This document shows, one piece after another, positions 33,200-36,875 of a stretch of 36,875 nt of DNA; positions within the stretch are counted from its first letter, which is position 1; every line of letters starts with the position of its first letter. The stretch is from assembly GCF_003857015.1 (NCBI RefSeq), contig NZ_QGGF01000297.1, positions 1 to 36,875 on the forward strand, written 5' to 3'. The stretch comes from Micromonospora globispora. Lineage in GTDB: Bacteria; Actinomycetota; Actinomycetes; Mycobacteriales; Micromonosporaceae. A program made the translations under genes and the position numbers. Below the pieces are notes generated by a model. The model worked only from the letters and a program-made list of their open reading frames with translations, was not told the DNA's origin and did no database searches.

Positions 33200-33870
33200 C
33201 CCCCCGTGCGGCGCCCCGCCTCGGTGATACTCCGCCCGCCGCGGCACCGGAGCGAGCCGCATCGGGCGGGAACAAGTCCCGATGCAGCCGCATCCCGGCG
33301 TGCTCGAAGTCGACCCAGGCGCCACCGCCGCGGTGGTGCAGATAGTTGCTGGGCAGCGGGTCACCGTGCCCGAACACCGGCTGGACCTATCGGCGACGGC
33401 GGCGACTGTCGCGGCGTCTGTGGCGCTCATCAGGTTTTGGTCGCGCAGCGCCGTTATTCGGCTCGCGTAGTCCACAGGTAGGCGGGGACGCAGCCATGCC
33501 GGTGGCTGCCAGGCCGTCCACTGATCAAGCCGATCGACCATCCGTTCGGTGATCGGCCGCGGAAGTGGCGGTGCGAACCGTTCGGTGTGCGCGGCGACCC
33601 CGGGGGAGGTGTTCGACCACCAGGACGTGTTCGCCGATGTGCTGCAGGGCGGGGACCAGCACCGGTGGCGGGATGTCCTCGAGCGCCTGATATATCCGGT
33701 GCTCGTGGGCGAACCGCTGCGCCCAGTACGGGTCATCTGTAGTGAGGACCTTCACGACGACCGGACGGCCGTCGAGCTCACCGAGCCGGGTCACCGCCTT
33801 GTCGGTGCGCCGCAGCGGCGCCTCGGCACCCCACCGCAGACCTGGAACGAGCGCGGCTGGTGGCGAACCG
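33200..33870 (-). pseudogene. Aminoglycoside-phosphotransferase-like kinase pseudogene
   Basis: Three frames are needed to read one APH/choline-kinase-like protein. First, LGELDGRPVVVKVLTTDD (Lys of the ATP site), then ALEDIPPPVLVPALQHIGEH and VVEHLP. A shift at the CCCCGGGGG run near 33600 leads to AHTERFAPPLPRPITERMVD and WTAWQPPAWLRPRLPVD. A second shift near 33380 gives FGHGDPLPSNYLHH, the catalytic HGDxxxxN loop, and WVDFEHAG, the metal-binding DxE/DFG-like motif. All catalytic motifs survive, so the breakage is recent or is sequence error. Family members phosphorylate small molecules or antibiotics. It is divergent from the HUMPS-like gene. Substrate unknown. Confidence 0.7.
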
Positions 33871-34441
33871 CCGGCCCTATTACCGCTGCCCCGGTGACCC
33901 ACTAATCAAGAGCGTCGGTACCGCTGCCATCACCGCAGTCAAGGCGGCCTGCGGGGACGCGGTCGTGGTCGCCGAGATGATGTCCGCGGACTGGGGCCGT
34001 GACCAGGTGATCCTCGCCGCCGAGGCAGGAGCGGACATTGTTCTTCTCATCGGCCCAGCCAGCGTGGCCAGCGTTTCAGCGGCTGTCGGCGTCGGTCGCC
34101 GCCTCGGCATCCCGATTATCCTCGATGTTCCGGCCCATGCCCGGCACCCGTGGGTGCGAGACATGGAACGGGCAGGCGTTGACGGCCTTACGATCACCAC
34201 GAATATTGACCTTGGGGTAGGCGGCCGAGATCCGATGTCTGCTGCCACAACACTTCGCCGATGGACACAGCTGCCAGTGTCCGTATCTGGAGGCTTCAGC
34301 GCGACGGATCACCACATCCTCAGCAGCCCGGACTGGGATGTCCTCGTGGTCGGCCGCAGCGTCACCGACGCGGTCGACCCAGCGGCTGCTGCATCTCGAT
34401 TCGCAGCCCACCTGACCGCCTACCAACAAGGAACAAGATGA
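33860..34441 (+). CDS. HUMPS/OMPDC-superfamily protein lacking the catalytic Lys
   Basis: 193 aa from GTG 33860; the start is uncertain because the first 11 residues look unrelated and about 35 N-terminal residues of the usual barrel are absent. From GDPLIKSVGTAAITAVKAAC onward it follows the hexulose-6-phosphate synthase/3-keto-gulonate-6-phosphate decarboxylase fold: AAEAGADIVLLIG, GIPIILDVPAH, GVDGLTITTNIDLG, LPVSVSGGF and DVLVVGRSVTDA (phosphate-binding end). The catalytic DxKxxD is changed to E39-M-M-S-A-D44 (the sequence VAEMMSAD), with Met in place of Lys, so the usual chemistry looks impossible. Its TGA overlaps the ATG of a GNAT gene. GC is visibly lower than around it, suggesting transfer. 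Possibly truncated. Confidence 0.6.
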   Translation: MANRRPYYRCPGDPLIKSVGTAAITAVKAACGDAVVVAEMMSADWGRDQVILAAEAGADIVLLIGPASVASVSAAVGVGRRLGIPIILDVPAHARHPWVRDMERAGVDGLTITTNIDLGVGGRDPMSAATTLRRWTQLPVSVSGGFSATDHHILSSPDWDVLVVGRSVTDAVDPAAAASRFAAHLTAYQQGTR

Positions 34442-34989
34442 ACATCCGTCCCATGAATCAGGCGGACATCAACGCCGTTCTCACCTTGATGACTCTCGGC
34501 GATCCGTACGTCAAGCCGCGCACCGAATCCGACTACTGGCTATACGCCAAACTGTTCTCATCGACTACCCCACTCACCTTCATCGACGGGCAGCTCGTAG
34601 GAGTCATCGTCGCTTTTCGCAGCCAGGACAACCCAAGCGAAATCTACGTTCAAGATGTCATGGTGCGCCCGAACTTCCGCCGCCGCGGCGTCGCTACCGA
34701 ACTGCTGAACTCAGTCATCGCACAAGGCCAAGCTTGGGACTGCCGCCGCCTCTTCCTCACGTCCGAGCCTGAGAACAATGCCGCACACGTCGCCTGGCTC
34801 TCCTATGGCTTCGAAAACCTTCCCGGCAACATGATCGAACGCGGCGTTCAAGTCCAATCTGACTACAAGGGACCGGGGAAACACCGCGCCATCTACGAAT
34901 ACCGGATCGTCAGTCCGAGTCGAGGTCACGGCTGCCGGGAGCGCTGGGATGACCCTGCAACCCCCCATAGCTCTCCACTGCGCTCATAG
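34438..34989 (+). CDS. GNAT-family acetyltransferase coupled to the HUMPS-like gene
   Basis: 183 aa; ATG 34438 overlaps the upstream stop (ATGA). The N-acetyltransferase core is clear: start NIRPMNQADINAVLTLM, beta4 EIYVQDVMVRPNFR, acetyl-CoA loop RRRGVATELLNSVI (R/QxxGxG/A form) and then RRLFLTSEPENNAAHVAWLSYGFE. It would acetylate an amine of a small molecule or protein; the substrate is unknown. The last 20 or so residues (RGHGCRERWDDPA and following) are Arg/Pro-rich and resemble read-through into non-coding DNA, so the original stop may have been lost. Lower GC and AT-ending codons are shared with the preceding gene, which suggests the two arrived together. Confidence 0.75.
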   Translation: MNIRPMNQADINAVLTLMTLGDPYVKPRTESDYWLYAKLFSSTTPLTFIDGQLVGVIVAFRSQDNPSEIYVQDVMVRPNFRRRGVATELLNSVIAQGQAWDCRRLFLTSEPENNAAHVAWLSYGFENLPGNMIERGVQVQSDYKGPGKHRAIYEYRIVSPSRGHGCRERWDDPATPHSSPLRS

Positions 34990-35091
34990 CTGGGGCATTT
35001 GAACACTCCTGCCTACCACGCCAGCATCACCCATTCTGGCGGCTGATACCCGAGTCGAGGGATCGGTTTTGCCACTCGGCCATGCCTGATT

Positions 35092-35290
35092 CTGAGGGTC
35101 TGTCAAACGAACGGTGTAACTCGGGTTGTTGACGACTACTTGCGGCCTGCGGACAGGCGTCCTTCGAAGGCGTTGAGAGCGGTTTTCCAGTGCATCGTCC
35201 AGCGCCGGCGGCCCTGCCCGGTCGGGTCGAGACTCATCACTGCCAGGTAGACGCACTTGAGCGCGGCGGCCTCGTTCGGGAAGTGCCCCG
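35092..35290 (-). mobile_element. IS256-family element, 3' end with terminal repeat
   Basis: Minus-strand frame ending in TAG (35136-35138) reads GHFPNEAAALKCVYLAVMSL, then RRWTMHWKTALNAFEGRL, the C-terminal end of IS256 transposases. The outer end GAGGGTCTGTCAAACGAACG lies at about 35094-35113 and resembles IS256 terminal repeats. The element is cut at about 35290, where a serine-recombinase fragment begins in the opposite direction. Non-functional. Confidence 0.7.
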
Positions 35291-35292
35291 AG

Positions 35293-35980
35293 GCGACGTC
35301 CGCTGCTCCTCGGCGTACGACCGTGCCCGCAACCGCCACCGAGACGGGCTCGCCTGGTCCAAGACCGCCGTGCGGACGATCCTGCTCAATCGCCGCTACA
35401 CCGGCCACCAGGTCTGGAACAAGCAGCGCACCGACGAAGTCCTGCTCGACGTCAACGACGTCGCCCTCGGCCACACCCCGGTCATGCGGTGGAACCAGCG
35501 CGACCGGTGGGTTACCTCAAACGAACTGGTCCACGAACCCCTGATCCAGCAGGCAGACTTCGACCGCGTCCAGGACATGCTCGGCCGGCGGGCTCGCACC
35601 GCCACCGCGCCGAAGCGGGCGCACCGATCCCGCCACCCCTACATCTTCAAGAGCCTGTCCACTGCGGCATCTGCGGCCGGAAGATGCAAGGCCAGCACTC
35701 CCACGGCGTCGCCTACTACCGCTGCCGCTTCTCGCAGGAGTATGCCCTGGCCAACAAGGTCGACCACCCGCACAACGTGATCATGCGGGAAGACGTGCTG
35801 ATCAAACCGTTGGACACCTGGCTCGTCCAAGGCTTCGGGCCGCTACAGCGCCGTCGCACCATCGCCGCGCTCCTCGACCAGGCCCACGCCGACATGCCAA
35901 CCGTGACCCCAGTAGTACCGGAAGGACCCACCGTCGCCGAGTGCGACGCGAAACTGGCCCGCTACCGGGCGGCACTCGAA
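35293..35980 (+). pseudogene. Large serine recombinase, central/C-terminal fragment (copy 3)
   Basis: Reads SSAYDRARNRHRDGLAWSKT and then AVRTILLNRRYTGHQVWNKQ (recombinase domain), followed by a lost G near 35661 in TGTCCAC. One frame over come VHCGICGRKMQGQHSHGVAY and YYRC, the zinc ribbon with CxxC pairs, and the coiled coil up to TVAECDAKLARYRAALEAG. There it joins an IS5 fragment at AG|NRHD. The N-terminal catalytic domain with the nucleophilic serine is missing and replaced by the IS256 end. Homologous to scars at 4350 and 20300; together the three cover much of the C-terminal half of such a protein. Confidence 0.85.
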
Positions 35981-35981
35981 G

Positions 35982-36345
35982 CCGGCAACCGTCACGACGT
36001 CACCCAACTACTCCCGCTGGTCGACAAGTCCCACCGGTACGCGGACGCCGCGGCCGGCCACGCAGGCGCCCCGACGAGCTGTACGCCGACCGCGCCTACG
36101 ACCACGACAAGTACCGCAAAGCCGTGCGAGCCAAGGGCATCCGTCCACGCATCGCCCGCCGCGGCCAACCCCACGGCTCCGGCCTTGGCGTGTACCGGTG
36201 GGTGATCGAGCGCACCATTGCCTGGTACCACGGCATGAAACGGCTACGCACCCGATGGGAACGCCGCGACGACATCCACGAAGCCTTCCTCACCCTCGCC
36301 ACCTGCATCATCACGTACCGACAGACACGTCGTGCGACTTTGTTA
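35982..36345 (+). mobile_element. IS5-family transposase C-terminal remnant
   Basis: NRHDVTQLLPLVDK, then after loss of one G near 36029 VPPVRGRRGRPRRRPDELYA, DRAYDHDKYRK and YRWVIERTIAWYHGMKRLRT, the C-terminal half of an IS5-group DDE transposase with the final catalytic Glu (ViER). The N-terminal half is missing; the 5' side is fused to the recombinase coiled coil. The stretch 36346-36433 beyond it shows nothing recognisable. Confidence 0.8.
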
Positions 36346-36433
36346 GGACCTCTTAGAGTGCACTGTGCCAACCCATCAAGGCAGCGGAATGAAGCCCCCG
36401 GAGGCCGGGCGCTGTCTCGCGAGCGAGGAGGAC

Positions 36434-36871
36434 TCAGCGGGCGGTAACCGGCCCGGAGGACGGCCGCCAATCCCGCCTGATCAACCCGAACACCCACGAG
36501 TCCGATACCTCGCCGTTCACGACGCAGTCCTCCCGCAATGTCCCTTCACGCAGGAATCCGATCTTCTCCAGGACGCGGGCAGATGCCACGTTGCGCGTGT
36601 CAGTCTCGGCCTGGACTCGATTCAGGTCCAGCGTGTCGAATGCCCACTGCAGCAAGGCGCGCGCGGCCTCCGTCGCGTAGCCGTGACCCCATGCCGCATC
36701 GTCGAGGCAGTAGCCCAACGACGCGCTGCGGTAGTCCGGGTTCCACCGGGTCAGACTGCACCAGCCGATGAAGGCCCCGTCGGAAACACGGTCCATGGCC
36801 AGCCGGCAGATGGCGGACGAAGGCACCGGGGCGCGGCTGGCCATGGACCGTGTTTCCGACGGGGCCTTCAT
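36434..36871 (-). CDS. RimJ/RimL-like GNAT acetyltransferase, 5' end lost in fold-back
   Basis: The frame is open over 145 aa, but only about residues 22-145 read as GNAT: GAFIGWCSLTRWNPDYRSAS, then CLDDAAWGHGYATEAARALL (acetyl-CoA loop W-GHGYATEA) and FDTLDLNRVQAETDTRNVAS, ARVLEKIGFLREGTLRED. RimJ/RimL-type enzymes acetylate N-terminal or amino groups of proteins or small molecules. The first 20 residues come from an inverted copy of the gene's own sequence (positions 36834-36875 mirror 36764-36805), so the ATG at 36871 is not the genuine start and the real 5' end lies outside the window or is lost. Confidence 0.65.
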   Translation of the reverse strand: MKAPSETRSMASRAPVPSSAICRLAMDRVSDGAFIGWCSLTRWNPDYRSASLGYCLDDAAWGHGYATEAARALLQWAFDTLDLNRVQAETDTRNVASARVLEKIGFLREGTLREDCVVNGEVSDSWVFGLIRRDWRPSSGPVTAR

Positions 36872-36875
36872 CGGC
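36764..36875. repeat. Perfect 42-bp inverted repeat at the window end
   Basis: Bases 36764-36805 and 36834-36875 are exact reverse complements separated by 28 nt, and the right arm ends at the last base of the window. It lies inside a coding region. This looks like a fold-back contig end (library or assembly artefact) rather than a biological hairpin. Confidence 0.85.

Overview
The window is very GC-rich DNA from an actinomycete. The evidence is serine-integrase and IS256/IS66/IS5/IS3 remnants of actinobacterial type, GTG starts, ATGA/GTGA overlaps and ABC sugar importers with no ATPase gene of their own. Micromonosporaceae is a reasonable guess, but nothing here proves it.

Layout. (1) 1-3.65 kb is a metal-homeostasis block: a YibE/F membrane protein (cut by the window edge), a His-rich CDF metal exporter, a divergent ArsR-family sensor and a HupE/UreJ-type metal permease. 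(2) 3.9-4.56 kb is a scar in which the N-terminal part of an IS256 transposase is fused in frame to the C-terminal end of a serine recombinase. (3) 4.7-6.8 kb is an MMPL/RND transporter. (4) 7.0-20.1 kb is a xyloglucan-oligosaccharide-type island in decay. It holds an intact GH3 enzyme, LacI repressor, GH31 alpha-xylosidase and ABC importer (SBP plus two permeases). It also holds broken GH35 and GH1 genes, a malectin-like tail and a broken second LacI. Matching LacI-type palindromes lie in front of the GH3 gene, the lacI gene and the SBP operon. A second recombinase scar lies at 20.3-20.6 kb. (5) 20.9-22.3 kb is an atypical SDR with a CxxC/CxxC motif and no catalytic Tyr, followed by an IS3 scar.

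(6) 23.2-32.6 kb is one tight eight-gene minus-strand operon, iclR-SBP-permease-permease-unknown(891 aa)-GH105-kduI-kduD. It should import unsaturated uronate oligosaccharides, cleave them in the cytoplasm and convert the released unsaturated uronate towards 2-keto-3-deoxygluconate. The 891-aa protein is unrecognised and is the best candidate for a new enzyme. This operon is bracketed by two diverged direct copies of a roughly 300-bp sequence (22.64-22.96 and 32.82-33.1 kb).

(7) 33.2-36.9 kb is a wreckage zone: a frameshifted APH-type kinase, a small lower-GC pair (a HUMPS-like protein without its catalytic Lys, coupled to a GNAT), an IS256 end, a third serine-recombinase fragment, an IS5 fragment and a truncated RimJ-like GNAT. 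The last bases form a perfect 42-bp fold-back that may be an assembly artefact.

Overall, two sugar-acid/oligosaccharide islands each sit between repeated mobile-element scars. No CRISPR array, rRNA or intact tRNA was seen.
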